Shown here: piece after piece, positions 1 to 8,995 of the stretch
How the letters are laid out: every line of letters begins with the position of its first letter
Numbering within the stretch: position 1 is the first letter of the stretch
Source: Terriglobia bacterium
GTDB taxonomy: Bacteria > Acidobacteriota > Terriglobia > Bryobacterales > UBA6623
NCBI GenBank assembly: GCA_009838515.1
Contig: VXRL01000031.1
Span: 100,773 to 164,772, forward strand
Reading direction: 5' to 3'
DNA: 64,000 nucleotides
Made by a program: the position numbers and the translations under genes
Notes under the pieces: model-generated
Database searches by the model: none
Seen by the model: only the letters and a program-made list of their open reading frames with translations
Told to the model about the DNA's origin: nothing

Positions 1-77
1 TTTTCCTGCCTTTTGGCCATGCTGTGAACGTTCTGGCCGTTGGCTCGTGACCCGGGTTTTCTAATACGTCTGAATGA

Positions 78-108
78 GGGGCGGGGGGGTCTTCCCCCCC
101 CCCCCGCC
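78..108 (-). terminator. GC-only hairpin downstream of the first TonB receptor
   Basis: On the + strand a G-run (83-89) and a run of 12 C (94-105) face each other across a TCTT loop, with GGC/GCC at the outer edges. Read on the - strand this lies about 20 nt after the receptor stop codon and could end its transcript. There is no clean T-tract behind it, so a factor-independent terminator is only a guess. The homopolymer is also prone to replication or sequencing slippage. Confidence 0.4.
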
Positions 109-128
109 GAGGCGTCTGAGCCGTCGGG

Positions 129-3100
129 CTAGAAGCCGTAGCGCAGGCCGAGCTGGAGGATGCGGCCCGAGGCTCCAACAGTCAGTCTCGTGACGTTGCC
201 GAACGCCCGGTTCTGCACGTTGCCGACTGGTTGGCCGAAGTTGGCCCGGTTCGGCAGGTTGATGACTTCGCCGCGGAACTGCAGGGTATGGCCCTCCCAC
301 GGCATGCGGATGTCCTTGATGACCGAGAGGTCGGCTCGCAGCGCCCCGGGAGCGATGAACGCGTTCCGCCCAGTCTCGCCGAACGTGAAGCGTGCCGGGC
401 GATGGAATACCGACGTGTTGAAGAACTTCTCGCCGCGGACGTTGTCGCGCCACGAGCTGTTGCGCTGGTAGTCCCCGCTCACGTCAGCCCGGACGCGCGC
501 TGCTGTCGGGTAAACCTGGCTGGCATTGCCCCAATACGCCGAGAAGGGAGGTCCCGTGCGCGCTTCAACGATGGTCCCCAGCGACCAGCCGCCCAAGATC
601 TGGTTGAGCACGCCGCTGCTGAAAGCCACCGCGCGCCCCTGGCCCAGCGGGAGCTCGTAGACCAGGCTGAAGATAGCCCGATGGGCGACGTGGCTGCCGC
701 CTAGGGACCATGCGATCCGGCGGTTGTACTGGTCTGAGAACGGGAGACGGCCGTCTTCGCCGCCCAACTCGTTGCGGCCCTCGACATTGTCCATCGCCTT
801 GGACCAGGTGTAGTTGGTTTGGAACTGGATGCCGTTCGAGTAGCGCTTCTCGAGTTTGAAGTTCACGCCGTGGTATTCCGAATCGCCAAAGGTCGGCGAG
901 ATCATCACCACGTTCGAGAATTGCGGGAACGGGCGCAGCACCTGGGGAGCGATGCCTTGGCTGTCCACGAGGTGGATCTGCGACGGGTGGACCTGGTTCT
1001 GCGTCGCCGACCCGGGGATGGTCAGCTTCTTGCCGATCGTCGACAGGTAGCCGACCTCGAACAGCATGTCGCCGGGCAGGCGGCGCTGGATGTTGAAGTT
1101 GTACGTGAGCAGGTACGGATTCGGGCGTCTCTCGGGTTCGAAGAACTGCGGCGAAAACCTCGGATTATCGCCGATCGGAACCGCGCCGAAGCCCGGCACG
1201 AGGTCGGCCTCAGTCGGTTCGACGACTGGCGGCAGGCCGTCACGCAGCAGGAAGGCCGCATCGGTCGGGCGCTGCGTGCCAAACGTGCCCTGAATCGAGA
1301 ATCCCGCGTTAGTGACGACCGGGGTCGCTTGGTCGTACTGCCCGATGTAGACGATCGACGCCCCGGCGCGGATCACCCAGTCGTCGGTGGCGCGATACGA
1401 GAAGCCCACGCGGGGGCCGATGTTGCCGTAGACGAAGTTGTGGGCGTACCTGCTGCCATTGCGGGCATCGCGGCCGGACCACGTGATCACTCCCGGGCAA
1501 TCGCAGACAGGGTTGTGGCCCGCCGCATCGAACGAATTCTGGCGGTTGTCGATCGCTTCCCACCGCGGCGTGTCGAAGTCCCAGCGAAGGCCCAGGTTCA
1601 ATGACAGCTTGGGCGTTACCTTCCAGTCGTCCTGCACGTACAGGCCCATGGAGTTCGCCCGGCTGCGGATCAGGAACGTCTCCTGTCGGCTGCCGCCCGC
1701 CACCCATCCGTAAAGAAGGGCCGCGACCGAATCGCCGGTGGCGTTCTGGTTGAAGTTCATCGAACCGCCGGCCTGGGACAGAAACACGTCGTCATTGATC
1801 GACCAGCGGAACTCTCCGCCCCACTTCAGCGTGTGCTTGCCGCTCACGTAGGTCCAGTTGGAAACGATGTGGTTGTCGCGGATCGGGAACTGCCGACGCT
1901 CTTGGCCGCCGCCGCGCCCGATGCGCTGGATTCCCCCGGCTAGGCCGAATCCGGGGAAGAATTCCGGGTTGTTGCCGGTGAAACCGATCTCTTGGGATAG
2001 GCCGAGGCCCTTGGCAGCTATGGTGGGGTGCCACTTCCGCTTGTTCCACGTGAAGCGGTTCTCAGTGACAAGCTTGTTCGTGAGATTCGAGATCTCCGTC
2101 ACCGACCAGTTGAAGTAGTGGTAGTTGATGATTCGCTGGTTGGTGTGAACCGGCTGGGGCCAGAATTCCTTGAAGTCCTCTCTGTTGCCGACAGTGTGAA
2201 CGTATCGACCGTACAAGCGGTGTCGCTCGTTCACGGTGTGGTCGACGCGGAGCGACAGTGTGTTGTTGTCGTTCAGGTTGCGGCCGTTGTTCTGGAAGTT
2301 CCGGCTCCGCGACGGCCGACCCTCGACGTTCGGCGTCGGCCAGAACCTCGCGACAGCAGCCCCGACCGGATCCAAGTCGGCGGCGGGGATCATGTTGTTC
2401 GGAACTGGTTCCATGGTCACCGGATTGCGGATCACCGTGCCCAAGCCGGAGAAGTCGCCGCGCGTCTCGGCCGGGTTCGGGATGTTCTCGATCCGGGGCG
2501 CAGCCGTCCGTATGTTCGTGAATTCCTGGCTGGCGAAGAAGAAGCTCCGGTCCTTGGCGATCGGCCCGCCGAGGGCCCAGCCGTACTGGTTCCGGCGGAG
2601 GAGTTGCTTGTTCGAGCCTGAGAAGAAGTGTCGCGAGTCCATGGCGTCGTTGCGAACGAACTCGTAGACCGCTCCGTGAAGGCTGTTGGTCCCAGACTTG
2701 GTCGTCATCTGGATGAACCCGCCTCCCGAGCGCCCCATCTCGGCCTTATAGTTCGAGACCTCGACGTTCATCTCTTCCAGAGCCTCAATCGGCGGGTCGT
2801 AGTTCAGCGAGGCGACGCCCAAGAGGATGTTTTGCGTTGAGCCGCCGTCCAAGGTCCACATGGCGTTGTTGCTTCGTCCACCGGCGATCTGGAACTGCGA
2901 GCCGTTGCCGCGTTGGACGACAAAGCCGCTGAGGCGGACTAGCTGGGCCGCTCGCCGCCCGAGCAACGGCATGTTCGCGATGGACCGGTTCTGGATCACT
3001 CCGCCAACCGAGGAATTCTCGGTCTTGAGCAATGGCACATCGGCTTCCACCGTGACCGACTCCGTGACTTCGCCGAGCTCCATTACCGCGTCAGCCCTGG

Positions 3101-3401
3101 CCGACGAAGCGGTGTCTAGGCGGATACCCTCTCGCGTGTACTGCTTGAAGCCGGCCGTGGTGACGATCAGCTCGAACGTGCCGGGCTTGATGAACGGGAT
3201 TGTGTAGCTACCGGTCTCGTTCGTCGTTGTCGTGTACGACTCGCCGGTTTCCATGTTCATGATCACGATCTCGGCGCCGGGAATCACCGCGCCGGATCCG
3301 TCGCTGACGGTTCCAGTCAGTGTGGCGTTGGTCTGGGCTAGGCCGATGGCCGCGCCCATCAGGAGTAGCGCTCCCACTAGGAGCCAGAGGTTTCGATGCA
3401 T
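129..3401 (-). CDS. TonB-dependent receptor, Oar-like, with carboxypeptidase-regulatory domain
   Basis: A 1090-residue outer-membrane beta-barrel of the large TonB-dependent/Oar type. A signal peptide is clear (LLVGALLLMGAAIG, cleavage near GLAQ, about residue 22). Residues about 24-105 form a CarboxypepD_reg-like beta-sandwich (TGTVSDGSGAVIPGAEI), followed by a plug region (LDGGSTQNILL) and a long barrel ending in an aromatic residue (RYGF), the usual C-terminal assembly signature. The frame stays open upstream to 3578, but ATG 3401 is preceded by GGGGGA at good spacing and opens directly on the signal peptide, so I start there. The transported substrate is unknown; in this phylum such receptors are usually linked to polymer breakdown products. 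There is no partner gene next to it, and Fic lies upstream in the same direction. Confidence 0.88.
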   Translation of the reverse strand: MHRNLWLLVGALLLMGAAIGLAQTNATLTGTVSDGSGAVIPGAEIVIMNMETGESYTTTTNETGSYTIPFIKPGTFELIVTTAGFKQYTREGIRLDTASSARADAVMELGEVTESVTVEADVPLLKTENSSVGGVIQNRSIANMPLLGRRAAQLVRLSGFVVQRGNGSQFQIAGGRSNNAMWTLDGGSTQNILLGVASLNYDPPIEALEEMNVEVSNYKAEMGRSGGGFIQMTTKSGTNSLHGAVYEFVRNDAMDSRHFFSGSNKQLLRRNQYGWALGGPIAKDRSFFFASQEFTNIRTAAPRIENIPNPAETRGDFSGLGTVIRNPVTMEPVPNNMIPAADLDPVGAAVARFWPTPNVEGRPSRSRNFQNNGRNLNDNNTLSLRVDHTVNERHRLYGRYVHTVGNREDFKEFWPQPVHTNQRIINYHYFNWSVTEISNLTNKLVTENRFTWNKRKWHPTIAAKGLGLSQEIGFTGNNPEFFPGFGLAGGIQRIGRGGGQERRQFPIRDNHIVSNWTYVSGKHTLKWGGEFRWSINDDVFLSQAGGSMNFNQNATGDSVAALLYGWVAGGSRQETFLIRSRANSMGLYVQDDWKVTPKLSLNLGLRWDFDTPRWEAIDNRQNSFDAAGHNPVCDCPGVITWSGRDARNGSRYAHNFVYGNIGPRVGFSYRATDDWVIRAGASIVYIGQYDQATPVVTNAGFSIQGTFGTQRPTDAAFLLRDGLPPVVEPTEADLVPGFGAVPIGDNPRFSPQFFEPERRPNPYLLTYNFNIQRRLPGDMLFEVGYLSTIGKKLTIPGSATQNQVHPSQIHLVDSQGIAPQVLRPFPQFSNVVMISPTFGDSEYHGVNFKLEKRYSNGIQFQTNYTWSKAMDNVEGRNELGGEDGRLPFSDQYNRRIAWSLGGSHVAHRAIFSLVYELPLGQGRAVAFSSGVLNQILGGWSLGTIVEARTGPPFSAYWGNASQVYPTAARVRADVSGDYQRNSSWRDNVRGEKFFNTSVFHRPARFTFGETGRNAFIAPGALRADLSVIKDIRMPWEGHTLQFRGEVINLPNRANFGQPVGNVQNRAFGNVTRLTVGASGRILQLGLRYGF

Positions 3402-3510
3402 GCTAAGTCCCCCAAATCGCAACTGTCGCAGTCGAGCGCGCGCCCAAAGCTGCGCGGCCTGCCCAAGCTGCCCGTCAATACAGTACCATCGTTCTCGCTC
3501 CGAAATGCAA

Positions 3511-3535
3511 ATCACAGGGCCCGCTGCACTGTGAT
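3511..3535. repeat. perfect inverted repeat ATCACAG-N11-CTGTGAT
   Basis: Two perfectly complementary 7-base arms separated by 11 bases lie between the Fic stop codon and the first TonB receptor, about 110 bp ahead of the receptor start. It could be an operator for the receptor or a hairpin ending the Fic transcript. There is no T-tract, which makes the operator reading slightly more attractive. No known regulator was matched. Confidence 0.4.
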
Positions 3536-3553
3536 GCGTCGCGCTAAGCCCTC

Positions 3554-4546
3554 TTACCGGCTCCAAACCCCATGCCAAGTGGCGAATTCCAAGGGCGTGA
3601 CGCGGTAGCGTGCGAAGTTGCCTTGGTGCAGGCTCAGCAATTCGCGCTCGGCGATGGTCCGAAAGCGTTCGCAGTCAGGTTCCGGGATGTGCTCGCTCGC
3701 CCATGACGCGACATGGGCGGCAGCCTGCTTCTTGTCCATGGCTGCGCGCACAACAGCGGCTACAACCTCCCGTAACGCGTTGCGGTATCGCATCCGGAGC
3801 GCGTCGGGCTCACCGATAGACTGCCGCACAGCCGCATAGCGGGCGGCAGACCGGCTGTACTCCCGGACGAACAGATCGCGCAGCAGTTCGGTGCGTCGGA
3901 GTTCGTACACGCCGAGAAGCGCTTTGGAATAGAGGTCGCGCAGCACCTTGTCAAACGATAGAGGCGACAGATTCGCTTTGATGAACGGGAAATTCGCGGC
4001 GAGCCGGGAGACGCGCTTGTTGACGTCGTCGAAAGGTCGTAGATAGGGGAATTGCACCATCGTGAAGAAGGCCTGCTCAAACGGGTCTTTTATCGCCGAG
4101 GCCTTTGCGAGAGCCAGGTCGAAGCACTCTTCGATCAATTGCGGTACCTCGAGTGGGCGGAAGACCGAACCCCCGATGCCGACGCCACGGAAGCGGAGCC
4201 GGCCCGGCGCTGCCGGATCCGGCAGTAAGTTATCCGCCAGCAAGGCGTGAAGGCTGAGGATGGTGTGGCGATTGAACCTGATCTCCTCCGCCCCGTCGAC
4301 GAGAAAGGCAATGGCGTCCTTGTGGTTGAGAATCATCTGGGTTTCGCGTGCATCCTTCCCCTCCGCCTCCTCCCCTGCTTGGATAAGGCGCTGCGTATCG
4401 AGCAGAGAATAGGTGTTGCCCTCCAGACGGCTGGAGTTCCACGAAAGGTCGATCAGCAGCCGGTTCAAGATCTGCTTGGCAAACGTGCCCGCCGGCTGTT
4501 CAGCAGGAGCGGCCGAGCCAATTTTCCGAAGCTCAGTTCGCTCCAC
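3554..4546 (-). CDS. Fic family protein with non-canonical active-site loop
   Basis: Fic-fold protein. The frame from GTG 4546 gives 330 residues. An inhibitory-helix motif [S/T]xxxE[G/N] is visible at residues 38-43 (SSRLEG), placing it among Fic proteins with an N-terminal inhibitory helix. The core loop at residues 170-181 reads RPFDDVNKRVSR, where canonical enzymes have HPFx(D/E)GNGRxxR: the catalytic His is Arg, and both Gly are replaced (Val, Lys). A flap-like segment (GGSVFRPLEVP) is present. Canonical AMP transfer is therefore doubtful. The homologous-looking frame continues upstream of 4546 to an in-frame stop at 4697-4699 (including LPNQTFYLSE), yet no ATG, GTG or TTG exists there, so the N-terminus may be truncated or use an odd start. 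No antitoxin-type neighbour was seen. Confidence 0.75.
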   Translation of the reverse strand: MERTELRKIGSAAPAEQPAGTFAKQILNRLLIDLSWNSSRLEGNTYSLLDTQRLIQAGEEAEGKDARETQMILNHKDAIAFLVDGAEEIRFNRHTILSLHALLADNLLPDPAAPGRLRFRGVGIGGSVFRPLEVPQLIEECFDLALAKASAIKDPFEQAFFTMVQFPYLRPFDDVNKRVSRLAANFPFIKANLSPLSFDKVLRDLYSKALLGVYELRRTELLRDLFVREYSRSAARYAAVRQSIGEPDALRMRYRNALREVVAAVVRAAMDKKQAAAHVASWASEHIPEPDCERFRTIAERELLSLHQGNFARYRVTPLEFATWHGVWSR

Positions 4547-4913
4547 TTCCGAAAGATAGAAGGTCTGGTTGGGCAGATATGAGTCGAGGGAATCGCGATC
4601 ATTGCCAACTGGTTCGCGCTCTTCGAGAAGCAGATCGTTGCCAGCAACGACGACTAGGCACTGATGCTGTGGGGCTGGTGCAGCTAGCCCAGCGGGTCAT
4701 GCTGCTCCACTAGAGCGAGGCGGGTTTGGAGCCGACAGGGATAGCGGAGCGTACGAGACTCCGCGCAGCTCTACTTGGAGGCTATCGGGTCGCCCCGGCC
4801 CCGGCCTCGGTCCACACGTTCTGCGGGGACGACTCCCATCGAGCCCGTGAAAGCCGAGGCGACCGGCAGCTGTACTAGCCGCGGCGACTTGCCCGCTGGA
4901 AGAACAAACCCGA
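4547..4913. other. intergenic stretch: open Fic-frame extension, then nothing recognised
   Basis: The part next to Fic (to 4696) stays open in the Fic frame on the - strand and reads like protein, but it offers no normal start codon. From about 4700 to 4913 I see no gene, RNA or repeat. It ends at the promoter of the second TonB receptor. Confidence 0.5.
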
Positions 4914-4950
4914 TTGACTCCGGAATCAAATTTAGGTTAGCCTAAATATT
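4914..4950 (+). promoter_or_regulatory. promoter overlapped by a DtxR/IdeR-like iron box
   Basis: TTGACT (4914-4919) and TAGCCT (4938-4943) are 18 bp apart and make a plausible sigma-70 promoter. Over the -10 lies TTAGGTTAGCCTAAATATT (4932-4950), whose first 14 bases equal the DtxR/IdeR consensus TTAGGTTAGCCTAACCTAA; the last five differ. It also contains ATTTAGG-TTAG-CCTAAAT, a 7-bp-arm palindrome. The site ends 9 bp before the receptor ATG, so a bound repressor would block the -10. Repression by an iron(II)- or manganese-sensing DtxR-family protein is the inference; the regulator gene is not in this window. Confidence 0.6.
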
Positions 4951-4959
4951 AACTTCAGC

Positions 4960-7362
4960 ATGACATTGATTCAAATCTTGCTGACACTAATTCTATTTTC
5001 GGTGTTCCCGGCGAGCGCCAATCAGGCCGCCGGGACGCTGAATGGAACGGTGCTCGATCCATCAGGTGCGGCGGTATCCGGAGCCACCGTTTCACTGAGC
5101 CACCCTGTGTCCGGTTTCGAGCGCGAAGTCACGGCCGACGACCGTGGCGGGTTTCGCTTCACCAACGTCCCGTTCCAAGCTTACGAGCTGCAGGCGGTGC
5201 AGGCCGGATTCCGGCCGTCGAGCCGCCGAGTGGAACTCCGCTCAAACCTTCCGGTCAGCGTGGACATCCAGTTGGAGTTGTTGACCCAGTCGGAATCGGT
5301 GTCCGTTGATGCCAGCGAGAGAATTACGCTGCTGGACCCGGAGGCCAGCGGGACTCAGACTCAACTCAGCCGGCTGATCATCGAGAAGCTGCCGGTCAGC
5401 AGCGCCACCAGGGGCTTGGAGTCAGTGCTGCTCGGTTTCCCGGGCTTCGCCGCTAACGCCAACGGCTCGATCCATCCGCGAGGTGCCCACAACCAGATGA
5501 CCTACGTGATCGACGGAATGCCCATTAGCGACCAGTTCTCCGGGCAGTTTGCGACCTCGATCGATCCCAACCTGGTCGAGACTCTGGAGCTGTTCACGGG
5601 CAACATCCCGCCCGAGTATGGCGCGAAGGTTTCCGGCGTTGCGCGAGTGACGACGCGATCCGGTTTTGACGGCGGCGGCCGCACTTTCGGACAGCTTGAC
5701 TTGGGGGGCGGGGGATTCGACACGTTGTCGCAGGCAGCACAGGTCGGCGGGACGACCGGGACGCTGGGCTGGTTCGGCTCGGTTTCCAGCGTCAAGACCA
5801 ATCGCTTTCTCGACTCGCCGTCGCTTGACAACCTCCACAATGGCGGCAACGCCCAGCGCGGGTCGCTGCGGCTGGACTGGCACCGACCGAATGGGGATCT
5901 GTTCCGCATCATGGCCATGGGCGGGCGGTCTTCGTTCCAACTTGCCAACCTGCGCAGCCAGCACGCTAATGGCCAGCGACAGAGGCGGCTGCTGGATGAT
6001 CAGGCCGTCTCGCTCGGCTATGTGAGGATCCTGGCGCCGATGGCCACGTTCGATTCCACCACATCGTTTCGCACGACAGCGGGCCGCCTGACGCCGAGTC
6101 CGGGTGACACCCCTGCCACGGCGGAGTTGGCGCGTTCGCTTTCGACTCTGGCCAGTTTCAATCGCTTCAGCTGGCAGAATGGCTCGCACCAGTTCACGGT
6201 GGGGCTTGACGGCCAGTATTTCCCGGTGTCGGAGAGTTTTGTCTTCGGGCTAACGGACCCGCTCGTGAACGTTCCGCGGTCCGATGGGTTCAACCCGAAC
6301 CTGCTGCCATTCGACCTGACTCGCGGAGGGGCGCGCTTCCGCTTCCAGCAGAGCGCCTCGGGCCAGCTGCTGACCGCCTTTGTGCGCGACCGCGTGCGCT
6401 GGCGCAACTTAGTGCTCGACCTTGGCCTAAGGCTGGATCGCTATTCGATGCTGGTGGTCGACAGCGAGCTCCAGCCGCGGGTCGGCCTGGCCTACCACAT
6501 CGGGTCCACCGGCACGGTGCTGCGGGCTTCCTACAACCGCAACTTCCAGACGCCGCCGAATGAGAACCTGCTCTTGGCGAACTCACAGCAAGCCGCCCTC
6601 CTCGCGCCCCCGGCTGTACGCAGGTCCCTGAACGGTGGATCGATTCCGATCCAGCCGCAGTATCAGAATGTCTACGAGACGGGGCTGCAGCAGAGCATCG
6701 GGGGGGTGGTCTCCGTAGACGCCGCCTTCTACCACAAGAATTCCACGAACCCCCAGGACAACGACAACTTCCTCGACACGGGAATCATCTTCCCCACCTC
6801 GCTGGCATTCTCGCGCGTGAACGGCGTTGACGCGCGGATCGTCTTGCCCGAGCGGCGCGGCGTTTCGGGCTCCCTGAGCCTGACTCACTTCCGGGCGATC
6901 GTAACTCCGCCGTTCACCGGAGGGCTGTTCTTGGCCAGATCGAGCCTAGACGCACTGTCTGAGGGCCCCTTCGTAATCGACCACGACCAAGCCTTGGGCA
7001 TGAGCGGAAACGTGATCTACCGCCCGGCCAAGCACTGGTGGACGAGCTGGCAGTTGCGGTATGACAGCGGCTTGGTGTCCAATCCGTCCGATCCCGGGCA
7101 GGTCGCGGCCGATCCCGACTACTTCGACCTGCTGCCGTATGTCGACTTGGCGGGCGATCCGCCGCGGATCCGGCCTCGCACGATCATCGACGCCTCGCTC
7201 GGCTACGAGCACTATCGCGCTGACCGGCGCGTCTGGGAAGTTGCGTTCCACGTATCGAACCTGACGAATCGGGAGGCCCTGTACAGCTTCCAGTCAGTCT
7301 TCGTCGGCACCCGCGTGCTCCAGCCGTTCACGGCCAGCGTGCGGCTGCGCCTGTTTTGGTGA
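4960..7362 (+). CDS. TonB-dependent receptor, probably iron-regulated
   Basis: An 800-residue outer-membrane receptor. It has a signal peptide (LTLILFSVFPASA), a CarboxypepD_reg-like domain (about residues 24-105, GTVLDPSGAAVSGATVSL), a TonB plug (about 120-240, with YVIDGMPISDQF and IPPEYGAKVSGV), and a beta-barrel ending FW-stop with a terminal aromatic. It is shorter than the two Oar-like receptors in the window and looks more like a classical nutrient or siderophore receptor. No Shine-Dalgarno is visible; the predicted transcript start near 4950 leaves only about 10 nt of leader. The DtxR-like box over its promoter suggests metal or siderophore uptake, but the substrate cannot be read from sequence. 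Confidence 0.85.
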   Translation: MTLIQILLTLILFSVFPASANQAAGTLNGTVLDPSGAAVSGATVSLSHPVSGFEREVTADDRGGFRFTNVPFQAYELQAVQAGFRPSSRRVELRSNLPVSVDIQLELLTQSESVSVDASERITLLDPEASGTQTQLSRLIIEKLPVSSATRGLESVLLGFPGFAANANGSIHPRGAHNQMTYVIDGMPISDQFSGQFATSIDPNLVETLELFTGNIPPEYGAKVSGVARVTTRSGFDGGGRTFGQLDLGGGGFDTLSQAAQVGGTTGTLGWFGSVSSVKTNRFLDSPSLDNLHNGGNAQRGSLRLDWHRPNGDLFRIMAMGGRSSFQLANLRSQHANGQRQRRLLDDQAVSLGYVRILAPMATFDSTTSFRTTAGRLTPSPGDTPATAELARSLSTLASFNRFSWQNGSHQFTVGLDGQYFPVSESFVFGLTDPLVNVPRSDGFNPNLLPFDLTRGGARFRFQQSASGQLLTAFVRDRVRWRNLVLDLGLRLDRYSMLVVDSELQPRVGLAYHIGSTGTVLRASYNRNFQTPPNENLLLANSQQAALLAPPAVRRSLNGGSIPIQPQYQNVYETGLQQSIGGVVSVDAAFYHKNSTNPQDNDNFLDTGIIFPTSLAFSRVNGVDARIVLPERRGVSGSLSLTHFRAIVTPPFTGGLFLARSSLDALSEGPFVIDHDQALGMSGNVIYRPAKHWWTSWQLRYDSGLVSNPSDPGQVAADPDYFDLLPYVDLAGDPPRIRPRTIIDASLGYEHYRADRRVWEVAFHVSNLTNREALYSFQSVFVGTRVLQPFTASVRLRLFW

Positions 7363-7377
7363 TGCCGGGGTTGCCCG

Positions 7378-7383
7378 TATGAT
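7378..7383 (+). promoter_or_regulatory. possible -10 element TATGAT
   Basis: TATGAT lies 39 bp ahead of the aminopeptidase ATG in the short gap after the TonB receptor. The -35 region (around 7354) is a poor match to TTGACA, so this is tentative. Confidence 0.35.
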
Positions 7384-7422
7384 GGGCGGGCAGGGAAGGC
7401 GGCAACTCCCCGGGCGGGCCTG

Positions 7423-8505
7423 ATGGAAGATCACTCGAATCGTCTCGCGGCACTGCGCAGTGGCGTCCGCGACCAGCCCCTCTACGTTTCTGCGCTGCCA
7501 AACATCCGCTACCTGACAGGCTTCACCGGGTCGGCTGGCCACCTGCTTGTAACCGCAGACAAGGCCACGCTGTTCACAGATAGTCGCTATTCCTCTCAGG
7601 CGCGGGAACAGGCGCGTTGCGCCGCCGTCCGGATTTCTCGCGGAGATGCGCGTCCGGTATTGGTCGCCGAAGCGAAGAAACTGCGCTTGAAACGCCTGCG
7701 CTTTGAAGCCAATCGCATTGACTACGGGACCTACGCTTACTTGAATGCCGAGTTGCCCCGCTGCCGGCTGATGCCCGTTGATTCGGTGGTGGAGAAACTG
7801 CGCCAGATCAAGAGCGCCTCCGAGATCGCCGCCATGCGCGATTCGCTAGCGCTGAATTCTGCCGCCTACGAAGATGTCGTCAACAGGTTGGACGCTCGTT
7901 GGAGCGAGGCAGAGATGGCCGCCGAGCTGGAATTTGCCATGCGCAGGCGCGGGGCGGAAGGCGCCGCGTTCCCGACAATCGTGGCGAGCGGGGAGCATGG
8001 CGCTCGTCCCCATGCCGAGCCCCGCGACCAGCGGATCGAGCCGCGGGCGCTCGTGGTGGTGGACCAGGGTGCTATACTCGGGGGCTATTGCAGCGACATG
8101 ACCCGGATGGTTGCCTTGGGTGATCCGGGCGCAGCACAGAAAGCATTGGTCCAAGCCGTTCTAGAGGCCCAAGCGGCTGCGATCGACGCAATCCGTCCCG
8201 GCGTAGAATGCAGGACAGTGGACGGGCGGGCACGCGAGGTTCTGAAGAAGACCAACGTGGGAGGCGTCCGGCTTGACGAGCTGTTCGTGCATTCGACGGG
8301 CCATGGTCTGGGACTAGAGATCCACGAAGGGCCGCGCATTGCGCCCGGGCAGCGCCAGCGCTTACGGCAGGGCATGGTGGTCACCGTCGAGCCAGGTGTC
8401 TACTTGGAGGGCTTGGCCGGCGTGCGGATTGAAGACGTGGTGGCTGTTACGGCAAGCGGATGCGAAGTGTTAACCGGCACGCCACGAGAGCTGCGCGTGC
8501 TGTAA
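7423..8505 (+). CDS. M24 family metallopeptidase (Xaa-Pro aminopeptidase type)
   Basis: Cytoplasmic dinuclear-metal aminopeptidase that probably removes an N-terminal residue ahead of proline. The N-terminal third is a creatinase-N-like domain (about residues 8-130), the rest a pita-bread fold. All five M24 metal ligands can be placed: D in VVVDQGA, D in CSDMTR, H in TGHGLGLEIHE, E in TVEPGVY and E in VRIEDVV. At 360 residues it has the usual length of the short PepQ/YqhT-like enzymes. It is followed after 19 bp by accB, an arrangement also seen in Firmicutes and Acidobacteriota, so the three genes are likely co-transcribed. Confidence 0.9.
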   Translation: MEDHSNRLAALRSGVRDQPLYVSALPNIRYLTGFTGSAGHLLVTADKATLFTDSRYSSQAREQARCAAVRISRGDARPVLVAEAKKLRLKRLRFEANRIDYGTYAYLNAELPRCRLMPVDSVVEKLRQIKSASEIAAMRDSLALNSAAYEDVVNRLDARWSEAEMAAELEFAMRRRGAEGAAFPTIVASGEHGARPHAEPRDQRIEPRALVVVDQGAILGGYCSDMTRMVALGDPGAAQKALVQAVLEAQAAAIDAIRPGVECRTVDGRAREVLKKTNVGGVRLDELFVHSTGHGLGLEIHEGPRIAPGQRQRLRQGMVVTVEPGVYLEGLAGVRIEDVVAVTASGCEVLTGTPRELRVL

Positions 8506-8524
8506 GGGTTGGGATCGGAGCGAC

Positions 8525-8977
8525 ATGGCGAGAACCAAGCTGGACCGAGCAGCGATCGAAGCGCTCGTTGGGATCCTCGACGAAAAGGGGTTGACAGAGG
8601 TCGAGTACGAGGCCGACGGGGTTCGCGTCCGGGTGGCGCGAACCGCAGCGCCGCCGGCAGCGCCGCCGCCTCCCCCAGCCACTGCCGCGGCGTCACCGAA
8701 GGCCGAGGGCGAGGCGCAGGCGGTCGCCAGCGCCGGCGGGCAGCTCATCGAGTCTCCCATGGTCGGCACGTTCTATGCGGCCTCCTCCCCGGAAGCGCCG
8801 CCGTTCGTCGAGGTCGGGGATCGCGTCAAGAAGGGCCAGGTGGTCTGCATCATCGAGGCCATGAAGCTAATGAACGAGATCGAGTGCGAGTACGAGGGCG
8901 TGGTCGCCGAGCGCTTGGTCGACAATGCCCAGGGCGTGGAATTCGGCCAGCCTCTGTTCCGCATTACCGCCGACTGA
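8525..8977 (+). CDS. accB: biotin carboxyl carrier protein of acetyl-CoA carboxylase
   Basis: Carrier subunit of acetyl-CoA carboxylase, the committed step of fatty acid synthesis. The C-terminal biotinyl domain (about residues 75-150) contains EAMKLMNEI, whose Lys receives biotin. An N-terminal segment (about 1-45) precedes a Pro/Ala-rich flexible linker (AAPPAAPPPPPATAAA), as in other AccB proteins. The 150-residue length is normal. It lies 18 bp ahead of accC, with which it forms the carboxylase half-reaction complex. Confidence 0.96.
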   Translation: MARTKLDRAAIEALVGILDEKGLTEVEYEADGVRVRVARTAAPPAAPPPPPATAAASPKAEGEAQAVASAGGQLIESPMVGTFYAASSPEAPPFVEVGDRVKKGQVVCIIEAMKLMNEIECEYEGVVAERLVDNAQGVEFGQPLFRITAD

Positions 8978-8995
8978 GGCCGGGGCCGCGCCGAG

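Noticed and set aside
819..1604. A 261-codon open frame on the + strand opposite the first TonB receptor
   Set aside because: It is a GC-rich shadow of the receptor gene: no ribosome site, no recognisable domains, composition skewed to Arg and Val.
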